DNA of 8,342 nucleotides from DATACZ01 sp036258795 (lineage in GTDB: Bacteria; Actinomycetota; CADDZG01; JAHWKV01): the NCBI GenBank assembly GCA_036258795.1, contig DATACZ010000017.1, forward strand, positions 1 through 8,342. Direction: 5' to 3'. Below are positions 1 to 8,342 of this stretch, piece after piece; the stretch's first letter is position 1; each line of letters starts with the position of its first letter. A program made the translations under genes and the position numbers. The notes below the pieces were generated by a model that saw only the letters and a list, made by a program, of their open reading frames with translations, was not told where the DNA came from and ran no database searches.

Positions 1-747
1 CCAGGTTCCGAACGCCTCCGCTAGGGCTCCGTGCAGCTCCGCAATCGTCATACCCAGAAGCTGCGCCTCCGGAGCGAAGTCTCCACCCGACTGGGACGGG
101 TCTCCTCCCCGGCCATATAGGTCATTCAGCGATGTCATCGCGAGGGCCCAGCCGTCCACTCCGGAGAGGAACGGCTGAAGCATGGCCAGGTCGACTTCCC
201 CATCCCTCCATACCGCCAAGGGGGCGGCTATATGCCTGAAGCCGATCCTACCCAAGGCCTCGGTGACCTCCAGGTCCAGGTTGGGATCTTCGGAGAGGCG
301 GCGGAAGATCTTGAGAATAAACCGGCCGTCGTAGATCAACGAGGTATTGGACTGCTCCCCTTGGATGGGCTCCACCCTGGACGGCGGATCAGCCTCAGGC
401 CGGATGTGCATGAATAGCGCGATGGCGAGCTCGGGATCCTCTGCGGCGTCGTAACCGTAGGCGGCACCGGCCTCGGTGCTGAACAGCGCGATCACGGAAT
501 CTCGATCGATCGTTGCAAGCGCCGGATCTCCCTCCGGGCGCAGGCCGACCGGGACCTGATACCGGTCCCTCTGCCCCCCCGCCAACAAGACATCCATCTG
601 GCTGTGGACCAGCGCAGGCCAGTCACTCTGCATGACCTCAAGCTTGTGTGGAACGACCCTCTCGATGACAAAGTCCTTGGCGCCAAACCACCGCTGGCGT
701 GGGAGGAACTGCTCCAGCTCCCTGGCCAGGTCCTCGGGGGACAGCAT
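1..747 (-). CDS. mak: Maltokinase (maltose 1-kinase), N-terminal part; C-terminus outside the window
   Basis: Mak phosphorylates maltose with ATP to give maltose 1-phosphate, the donor for GlgE; it acts in the cytosol. I read 249 codons from the ATG at 747 to the window edge, with no stop. The family usually has about 430-455 residues, so the C-terminal lobe, with the catalytic loop and metal-binding Asp, lies outside. Visible parts are the N-terminal cap (about residues 1-125), with the typical LPRQRWFGAK motif at residues 15-24, and then the kinase N-lobe. The N-lobe has GEQSNTSLIYDGRFILKIFR at 130-149, where Lys146 is the probable ATP-contacting lysine, and DPNLDLEV at about 154-161. The start is set by the TGATG overlap with treS and by a GGTGGA ribosome binding site at 754-759, six bases upstream. 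This is the last visible gene of the glgE-treS-mak operon. It is separate from TreS rather than fused. An aminoglycoside-phosphotransferase-like kinase of other function is unlikely given the neighbours. Confidence 0.93.
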   Translation of the reverse strand, partial: MLSPEDLARELEQFLPRQRWFGAKDFVIERVVPHKLEVMQSDWPALVHSQMDVLLAGGQRDRYQVPVGLRPEGDPALATIDRDSVIALFSTEAGAAYGYDAAEDPELAIALFMHIRPEADPPSRVEPIQGEQSNTSLIYDGRFILKIFRRLSEDPNLDLEVTEALGRIGFRHIAAPLAVWRDGEVDLAMLQPFLSGVDGWALAMTSLNDLYGRGGDPSQSGGDFAPEAQLLGMTIAELHGALAEAFGTW

Positions 748-749
748 CA
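745..749 (-). other. TGATG stop/start overlap joining treS and mak
   Basis: On the minus strand the treS stop TGA (749-747) and the mak start ATG (747-745) share one base. This arrangement usually means translational coupling by ribosome re-initiation, and it would keep TreS and maltokinase output linked. The sequence shows the overlap directly; the coupling is inferred. Confidence 0.85.
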
Positions 750-2378
750 AGGGTCCACCAGCTGGAACCAGTAGAACCCATGCTCCCCGAGCGTAAGCAG
801 GTAGGACATCCGGCCGATCTTGGGGAAGTGAACCCGGCCCAACATCTCGACCGGGATCTTGCCCTCATAGCGCCCGAGAGCCAGCTCTACCGGCTGCGGG
901 AAGCGGCTCAGATTGTTGACGCACAGGACGATGTCATCCTCATGCTCTCTCACGAAGGCAAGAACGCTGGGATTCTCCGCGGGAAGGACCTCCATCTTGC
1001 CCATCCCAAAGACCGGATGTCGCTTACGCACCTCAAGCATCCTCTTTACCCAGTGCAGGAAGGAGCTGGTGTTGCGCATTTCCGACTCCACGTTGACGGC
1101 CTGATAACCGTAGACGGGGTCCATCAACGGCGGAAGGTAAAGGCGCGCAAAGTCGGCCTTGCTGAACCCGGCATTGCGGTCCGGCGTCCACTGCATGGGC
1201 GTTCGAACCCCGTCACGGTCGCCTAGGAAGATGTTGTCCCCCATGGCGATCTCGTCGCCGTAGTACAGGATGGGGCTGCCCGGAAGGCTGAAGAGAAGAG
1301 CATGGAACAGCTGAACCGAGGTGATGTTGTTGTCCAGCAGCGGGGCAAGCCTCCGGCGAATGCCGAGGTTGACCTTCATCAGGGGATCCTGAGCGTACTG
1401 GGAGTACATGTAATCTCGCTCCTCCCCGGTCACCATCTCGAGCGTGAGCTCGTCGTGGTTACGCAGGAAGATGCCCCACTGGCAGCCATCGGGAATCTCT
1501 GGCGTGTCGGCCAGGATCTCCTGGATGGGATACCTCTGCTCCCTTCTAAGGGCCATGAACATTCTCGGCATGAGGGGGAAGTGGAAGCACATGTGGCACT
1601 CGTCGCCATCCCCGAAGTAATCCACCACATCCGAGGGCCACTGGTTTGCCTCTGCCAGAAGGACCTTCCCCGGATACTGCTCGTCGACTTTCTTTCGGAG
1701 CTGCTTTAGATACTCATGCGTCTCGGGGAGGTTCTCGCCGGTGGTGCCATCCCTCTCGAACAGGTAAGGCACAGCATCGAGCCGGAAGCCGTCCAAACCG
1801 ATATCGAGCCAGAACCGTACGACGTTCAGCATTGCCTGCTGAACCTCGGGGTTGCGGTAGTTGAGGTCGGGCTGATGGCTGAAGAAGCGATGCCAGTAGT
1901 ACTGCTCCCGGGGCTGGTCCCAGGTCCAGTTGGACTTCTCGGTGTCCAGGAAGATGATCCGAGCCTCGGACCAGCGGCTGTCGTCGTCTCCCCACACGTA
2001 CCAGTCAGCCTTGGGATTGTCCTCCGACTGGCGAGACTCCTGGAACCAGGGGTGTTGATCGCTGGTGTGGTTCATGACCAGGTCGGCGATGATGTGCATA
2101 TCCCGCTTGTGGACTTCCTCGACAAGCTCGTTGACATCGGCGAGGTTTCCGTACTCCGGCAACACGGTCAGGAAGTCGCTTATGTCGTAGCCACCGTCCC
2201 GGAGCGGCGACTGGTAGAACGGGAGCAGCCATATGCAATCGACTCCGAGCCACTGGAGGTAGTCGAGCTTTTCTATCAGCCCTCGGATGTCGCCGGTTCC
2301 GTCGTTGTTGGCATCGTAGAAGCCGCGCACCAACACCTCATAAAAGACGGCGGTCTTGTACCAGCGCTCCTGGTCCAT
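747..2378 (-). CDS. treS: Trehalose synthase (maltose α-D-glucosyltransferase), GH13
   Basis: TreS interconverts trehalose and maltose by intramolecular rearrangement; here it would supply maltose to Mak. The 543-residue protein has the full GH13 layout. It opens with WYKTAVFYEVLVRGFYD, which is diagnostic of TreS. Region I is DLVMNH at 99-104. Region II is GFRLDAVPY, with nucleophile Asp201. Region III is LLAEANQWP, with acid/base Glu243. Region IV is FLRNHDELTLEMV, with Asp309. The C-terminal β-domain ends GFYWFQLVDP, as in mycobacterial TreS. No maltokinase domain is fused to it. I chose the ATG at 2378 because it gives the usual N-terminus, lies 20 nt after the glgE stop and has GGAAAG at 2387-2392, eight bases upstream. 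A GTG at 2414 would add 12 unconserved residues and overlap glgE by 16 bases. The gene sits between glgE and mak in the same operon. Isomaltulose synthase and oligo-1,6-glucosidase are related families but fit less well. Confidence 0.96.
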   Translation of the reverse strand: MDQERWYKTAVFYEVLVRGFYDANNDGTGDIRGLIEKLDYLQWLGVDCIWLLPFYQSPLRDGGYDISDFLTVLPEYGNLADVNELVEEVHKRDMHIIADLVMNHTSDQHPWFQESRQSEDNPKADWYVWGDDDSRWSEARIIFLDTEKSNWTWDQPREQYYWHRFFSHQPDLNYRNPEVQQAMLNVVRFWLDIGLDGFRLDAVPYLFERDGTTGENLPETHEYLKQLRKKVDEQYPGKVLLAEANQWPSDVVDYFGDGDECHMCFHFPLMPRMFMALRREQRYPIQEILADTPEIPDGCQWGIFLRNHDELTLEMVTGEERDYMYSQYAQDPLMKVNLGIRRRLAPLLDNNITSVQLFHALLFSLPGSPILYYGDEIAMGDNIFLGDRDGVRTPMQWTPDRNAGFSKADFARLYLPPLMDPVYGYQAVNVESEMRNTSSFLHWVKRMLEVRKRHPVFGMGKMEVLPAENPSVLAFVREHEDDIVLCVNNLSRFPQPVELALGRYEGKIPVEMLGRVHFPKIGRMSYLLTLGEHGFYWFQLVDP

Positions 2379-2398
2379 CGCTTCAGCTTTCCGGGGTC

Positions 2399-4324
2399 CT
2401 ACCCGGCTTCCCACTGGGTCAGGTGAAAGATTCGAGCCGGTTCTTCAGGCTCCAAGCTCAACACCGGTCCGGGGTGCATCCACTCGCTGGTCTCCCCGGT
2501 GAGCTCTTCCCGAACCCTGACGGGTCCCTCCAGATTTACTCCGATAGGCCACCGGTCGATCCACAGTCTCGCCTCCTCCACCCCGGCCGGGTTGAGGTTG
2601 ACCGCCACTACCACAAGATCCCCGGAGTGGATGTGACCCTTTGAGTAGGCGATGACATTCGGGTTTCCTGAGTCGTGGAAGATGATGTTCCGGAGCTCGA
2701 GCAGGCTCGGATGGCCTCGCCTAATGGCGTTGACACGCGTGATGTAAGGAGCAATCGATCCCTCCGAGTCCCAGTTCCGGTCCTTGATCTCGTACTTCTC
2801 CGAGTTGAGGTACTCCTCGTCGGTGTCGCGAGCAGGCTCGTTCTCGCAAAGCTCGTAGCCACCGTAGATCCCGTAGGCGGGGCTCATCGTGGCGGCCAGG
2901 GCCAGCCGCATCTTGAAAACACCTGGCCCCCCGTAACGGAGCGGACCGCTAAGGATGTCCGGGGTATTGGGCCAAAAGTTCGGACGCATGTACTCGCCCA
3001 GAGGTCCCTGAGCCAGCTCGGTCAGGTAGTCGGTCAAATCCTGCTTGGTCACCCTCCAGGTGAAGTAGGTGTAGCTCTGGCTGTAACCGATCTCGGCTAG
3101 CTTGGCCATCATCTTGGGGTGGGTGAATGCCTCCGCCAGGAAGACGACGTCGGGATGCTCATCGAATACGGCCCCCAACACCCAGATCCAGAAGGCCAGG
3201 GGCTTGGTATGGGGGTTGTCGACCCGAAAGATCCTGACCCCGTGGGAAATCCAGAAGTCCAGAATCTCCTTGCAGGCCTCCCACAGGCCCTCCCTGTTTG
3301 TCTCGGGCCAGAAGTTGATGGGATAGATGTCCTGGTACTTCTTGGGCGGGTTCTCGGCAAACTTGATCGTCCCGTCAGGCCGGTGGTGGAACCACTCCGG
3401 ATGCTCCTTCACCCACGGATGGTCCGGAGAGCACTGCAGGGCATAGTCAAGTGCCACCTCCATCCCCAAGCCCTTCACCTCCTCGACCAACCGGTCGAAG
3501 TCCTCGATGGTGCCGAGGTCGGGGTCGATGGCGGTGTGGCCGCCCTGTTCCGACCCGATGGCCCAGGGGCTTCCCGGATCGTCTGGCCCGGCTGGGATGG
3601 TGTTGTTGCGGCCCTTCCGGTCGGTGACACCGATGGGGTGGATCGGAGGCAGGTACAGCACATCGAATCCCATGTCGGCCACCGCCGGCAGCCTCTTGAG
3701 GGTGCCCTCGAGACCTCCGTAGGACCTCGGGAAAAGCTCGTACCAGGCTCCCTGGCCGGCCCTCGGCCGCTCGATACGAATGCGCATGGGACGGCTGCGG
3801 GTCAGATCGTTCCTTGGCGGGTACGTGGACAGGAGCTGCTCGACCTCGCTTCCCAACGAGTGGTCCAGGCGCTCCTTGGGGGTTAGGTCCTGGTTGCGCA
3901 TGGCGGAGGCGGCATCGGTCAGGACTGAGGCCCGTTCGTCCTCGATCAAAGAGGCGCTTGCCTCGAGCAAGCGAGCCCCTTCCTCAAGCTCCACCTCGAT
4001 CGACTGACCGGCCTCGAACTTGACGTCCACATCCCTCTTCCAGGTCGCGTAGTGGTCGCTCCAGGCCTCGATGACAAACTCGTAGAGCCCAATAGAGCTC
4101 GGGTCAACCCTCGCCTGCCACCTGTGGTTGGGAAGGGCCTCCATGGGAAAGCTCTCCGAGCTCCCTCCGGCAGCCTTCTTCCACCGGACCACGGCAGTCA
4201 GTACCGCGGTCCCGTCCCGGAAGATGTCGGCCGCCACCAAGATCGGACGCCCGGCAATTGCCTTGGCGGGATAGGCCCCATCCTTGATGCGGGGCCGAAT
4301 GTCCTCTATCACGAGGCGTTCCAT
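2399..4324 (-). CDS. glgE: α-1,4-glucan:maltose-1-phosphate maltosyltransferase, GH13_3
   Basis: GlgE transfers maltose from α-maltose 1-phosphate to the non-reducing end of an α-1,4-glucan and releases phosphate. The protein has 641 residues, slightly shorter than the 675 I recall for Streptomyces GlgE. It begins with a β-sandwich N-domain (about 1-105), followed by a helical segment (about 110-165). The catalytic barrel starts near WYELFPRSYGG (195-205). Nucleophile Asp369 lies in VRIFRVDNPHTKP, acid/base Glu398 in VFLAEAF and the third acid, Asp456, in FWPNTPDILS. These spacings agree closely with Streptomyces GlgE. KYQDIYPINF (about 329-338) is a GlgE hallmark near the phosphate site. The C-terminal β-domain runs from about 545. 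The start is undecided by one codon: ATG at 4324, or GTG at 4327, which is 11 bases from an AGGA at 4339-4342 and so better spaced. It is the first gene of the leftward operon and diverges from malQ. Confusion with α-amylase is unlikely. Confidence 0.96.
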   Translation of the reverse strand: MERLVIEDIRPRIKDGAYPAKAIAGRPILVAADIFRDGTAVLTAVVRWKKAAGGSSESFPMEALPNHRWQARVDPSSIGLYEFVIEAWSDHYATWKRDVDVKFEAGQSIEVELEEGARLLEASASLIEDERASVLTDAASAMRNQDLTPKERLDHSLGSEVEQLLSTYPPRNDLTRSRPMRIRIERPRAGQGAWYELFPRSYGGLEGTLKRLPAVADMGFDVLYLPPIHPIGVTDRKGRNNTIPAGPDDPGSPWAIGSEQGGHTAIDPDLGTIEDFDRLVEEVKGLGMEVALDYALQCSPDHPWVKEHPEWFHHRPDGTIKFAENPPKKYQDIYPINFWPETNREGLWEACKEILDFWISHGVRIFRVDNPHTKPLAFWIWVLGAVFDEHPDVVFLAEAFTHPKMMAKLAEIGYSQSYTYFTWRVTKQDLTDYLTELAQGPLGEYMRPNFWPNTPDILSGPLRYGGPGVFKMRLALAATMSPAYGIYGGYELCENEPARDTDEEYLNSEKYEIKDRNWDSEGSIAPYITRVNAIRRGHPSLLELRNIIFHDSGNPNVIAYSKGHIHSGDLVVVAVNLNPAGVEEARLWIDRWPIGVNLEGPVRVREELTGETSEWMHPGPVLSLEPEEPARIFHLTQWEAG

Positions 4325-4357
4325 CACTTTGATTAAATTCCTACCATTTGGGACAAA

Positions 4358-4369
4358 AGTTTGAAAACT
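4358..4369. repeat. Inverted repeat AGTTT-GA-AAACT, candidate operator half
   Basis: A perfect inverted repeat with 5-base arms and a 2-base centre, directly abutting the second repeat at 4370-4383. It lies midway between the divergent starts, where a regulator could act on both promoters. A 5-base arm alone can arise by chance in AT-rich DNA; its position beside a second palindrome is what makes it notable. Confidence 0.45.
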
Positions 4370-4383
4370 GTCGAAGTTTCGAC
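4370..4383. repeat. Inverted repeat GTCGAA-GT-TTCGAC, candidate operator
   Basis: A perfect inverted repeat with 6-base arms and a 2-base centre, about 27 bp upstream of the malQ start and 46 bp upstream of glgE. The size and symmetry suit a dimeric repressor such as the LacI/MalR-type regulators that often control maltose and trehalose genes, but no regulator gene is in the window, so its ligand is unknown. It resembles the core of an actinobacterial LexA box but has a 2-base centre in place of the longer spacing that box needs. Confidence 0.55.
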
Positions 4384-4398
4384 ACCACTCAACGGTCG

Positions 4399-4403
4399 GG
4401 AGG
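4399..4403 (+). promoter_or_regulatory. Ribosome binding site GGAGG for malQ, fixes a TTG start
   Basis: GGAGG ends six bases before the TTG at 4410, which is near-ideal spacing. No in-frame ATG occurs until about residue 106, well inside conserved sequence, so this site decides the TTG start. Confidence 0.85.
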
Positions 4404-6249
4404 GAAGGGTTGGCTGATAGCCGCGTCGAACAACGGGCTCAACAACTTGGGGTTCAAACCGGGTTCTGGACCAACCAAGGTAGGTGGAAAGACGCTCCCG
4501 AGTCAACTGTCCGACAGGTGATCGAGTTGTTGGAGGACAACCAGGAGCGTAACCGGAGCAATTACGCGCCGATCGCGGTGAGGCCCGGAGATGTCCTCCC
4601 CTTTGAGGGCTCGGCAGAGGTCGAGACGGAAGGGGGAGAGAAGCTGGTGGTCGAGTCATACCTTCCTCCAGATCTTCCTTTCGGTTATCACACCATCTCC
4701 ATCCCCGGAGAGGCCGGTCCAAGAATGCTCATAGCCGCACCCGTCCACTGCCAACTCCCCGGTGATGCCAAGGTCTGGGGCTGGGCGACCCAGCTGTACT
4801 CCGTCAGATCGGAGACGAGTTGGGGCATGGGGGACCTGGGAGACCTCGAGAAGCTAGCCGAGTGGTCGGCCGGACGGCTGGGCGCCCGCGTGATGATGGT
4901 CAACCCACTCGGAGCAGTCAACCCGGGACATCCAGTCGAAGCAAGCCCCTACTTTCCGAGCAGCCGGTGCTTCCGCAACCCACTGTATATCAGCCTGGAG
5001 GCCCTGCCCGACGCGGCAGGCGCCGAAGGGGCTGCAAGGGTTGACCGATCCAGGTTGGAACAGTTGGGGGCCCAGGCCCGTGAGCTCAACTCCTCCCGGT
5101 TGATCGACCGTGAAGGCGTTGCCGATCTCAAGAATCAGGCGTTGGAAATCCTCTGGGAGAGCTTCGACTCCGAGCCGGACTTCGAACAGTTCTTGCGGAA
5201 ACAGGGCAAGCCCCTGGACGACTTTGCCACCTACTCGGCGATCGCCGAGGCACGCAAGCGCCCCTGGACCGAGTGGCCGGAGTCCCTTCGGCATCCGGGG
5301 GCTCAAGGGATTACCGAGTTCCGGAGATCGCACGGGGACCGAATCCGATTCCATCAGTGGACCCAGTGGCTTCTGGATCGCCAGCTGGCCCGGGCGGGGA
5401 CACGGATACCGTTGATCAACGACCTTCCGGTCGGTGTCAATCCCGCCGGCTTCGACTGCTGGGCCTGGAGTGAGGCCTTCGCCACCGGATTCTCCGCCGG
5501 GGCCCCGCCCGACGAGTTCAATGTCCAGGGGCAGAACTGGGGGATCGCCCCCTTCGACCCTGCAGGGCTCAAGGCCCGAAGCTACGAGCCATTCATCCGG
5601 ACCATCGGGGCGGGTTTGGCCCATGCCGGAGGTTTGCGAATCGATCACGTGATGGGGGTTTTCAGGCTTTTCTGGGTCCCCAGAGGCGCCGACCCGAGTG
5701 AAGGCACCTACGTGTCCTACCCGGCCCGGGAACTTCTGGACATCATCGCCATCGAGAGCCGGCGCTATGCCGCGTTCGTCGTAGGCGAGGACCTCGGCAC
5801 CGTCGAGCAGTGGATGCGTGAGCAGCTTGCAGCACGCTCGATCCTCTCCTACCGCGTGCTGTTGTTCGAGCCAAACATCGAAGCAATACCGAGGCTGTCT
5901 TTGGCGGCGGTAACCACTCACGACCTACCGACGGTGGCGGGACTGTGGACCGGCGCCGACCTGGAGGCGCAGCGGAAGCTTGAGCGCGAACCTTCCGAAG
6001 AATCCGTGTCCCGCATGAGGCAAATGGTCGCCTCCGCAGCGCACGCCTCCGACAGAAGCGGGCATCGGGAAGTGGCGCTGGGCGTGCACTCAGCGCTTGC
6101 GAGGTGCCCGGCATCGATTGTGACTGCGACGCTCGAGGACGCCCTGGGCGTCGAGGAGCGGCCCAACATGCCAGGGACGGTGGACGGCTGGCCCAACTGG
6201 AGCCGCCCGCTGCCTGTAGGGCTGGAGGAGCTGATGCGCTCTGAGGACG

Positions 6250-8342
<2,093 letters not shown>

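Larger units (their letters stand above)
4328..4409. promoter_or_regulatory. Divergent control region between glgE and malQ
   Basis: This is the only true intergenic stretch in the window, 82 bp between divergently read glgE and malQ. The part next to glgE is clearly richer in A and T than the genes on either side. It must hold, or lie close to, the promoters for the glgE-treS-mak operon and for malQ, unless either is read from inside its neighbour. I see no convincing -35/-10 pair on either strand. TTTAAT near the glgE start could serve as a -10 for a nearly leaderless message, but no good -35 goes with it. Two adjacent inverted repeats fill its middle and are the best operator candidates. 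Confidence 0.7.

Noticed and set aside
699..1226. 175-codon plus-strand frame across the treS-mak junction
   Set aside because: Both strongly supported minus-strand genes cover it and there is no independent sign of coding.
2379..2414. Upstream GTG start for treS at 2414
   Set aside because: The 12 extra residues (MGSRVGPRKAEA) are not typical of TreS N-termini and would overlap glgE. The ATG at 2378 has a plausible ribosome binding site and gives the expected start.
1716..2426. 236-codon open frame on the plus strand, antisense to treS
   Set aside because: It mirrors conserved TreS codons. The Val/Leu/Gly-rich translation is what reverse-reading GAC, GAG and CTG codons produces, not evidence for a membrane protein.
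3119..3886. 255-codon open frame on the plus strand, antisense to glgE
   Set aside because: It is covered by the conserved catalytic part of glgE, its composition looks like a shadow frame and no family is recognisable.
4370..4383. LexA (SOS) box reading of the GTCGAA/TTCGAC palindrome
   Set aside because: The arms resemble the TCGAAC/GTTCGA type, but the centre is only two bases and the flanking C/G pair is missing, so the spacing does not fit. A sugar-gene operator is more plausible in this context.
4854..5921. 355-codon open frame antisense to malQ
   Set aside because: It lies wholly inside a well-supported malQ with intact GH77 motifs. Its translation is Pro/Gly/Arg-rich, shows no recognisable domain and has no good ribosome binding site. 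Long antisense frames are expected in GC-rich coding DNA.

Overview
The window is a compact α-glucan and trehalose locus from a bacterium with fairly high GC, roughly 60% by eye. It is almost wall-to-wall coding, with one intergenic gap of about 82 bp. The gene set (GlgE, TreS, a separate maltokinase, an actinobacterial-style MalQ and GlgX) and the protein sequences point to Actinomycetota. TreS in particular matches the mycobacterial type nearly motif for motif. The phylum is an inference, and I cannot place the organism more finely.

Layout from left to right: (1) 1-747, minus strand, the N-terminal 249 residues of maltokinase (mak), cut by the left edge. (2) 747-2378, minus strand, trehalose synthase (treS), whose stop overlaps the mak start as TGATG. 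(3) 2399-4324, minus strand, glgE, the maltose-1-phosphate maltosyltransferase, 20 nt upstream of treS. Genes 1-3 look like one leftward operon, glgE-treS-mak. (4) 4328-4409, the divergent control region, AT-rich, with two back-to-back inverted repeats. (5) 4410-6323, plus strand, malQ (4-α-glucanotransferase), with a TTG start behind a strong ribosome binding site. (6) 6250-8342, minus strand, glgX (isoamylase-type debranching enzyme), cut by the right edge at its 5' end. Its 3' end overlaps that of malQ tail to tail by 74 bp.

How the genes fit together: TreS interconverts trehalose and maltose, Mak phosphorylates maltose with ATP, and GlgE transfers the maltosyl unit from maltose 1-phosphate onto the non-reducing end of an α-1,4-glucan. 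GlgX removes branches from such glucans and MalQ reshuffles the linear maltooligosaccharides released. One side of the locus therefore builds glucan from trehalose and the other side recycles it. The branching enzyme GlgB, the ADP-glucose enzymes (GlgC, GlgA/GlgM), GlgP and TreY/TreZ are not in this window.

I found no mobile element, tRNA, rRNA, CRISPR array or unexplained gene-sized region. This is a known metabolic system. The points worth a second look are organisational: the paired inverted repeats between the divergent genes, the convergent malQ/glgX overlap, and the translational coupling in the operon.
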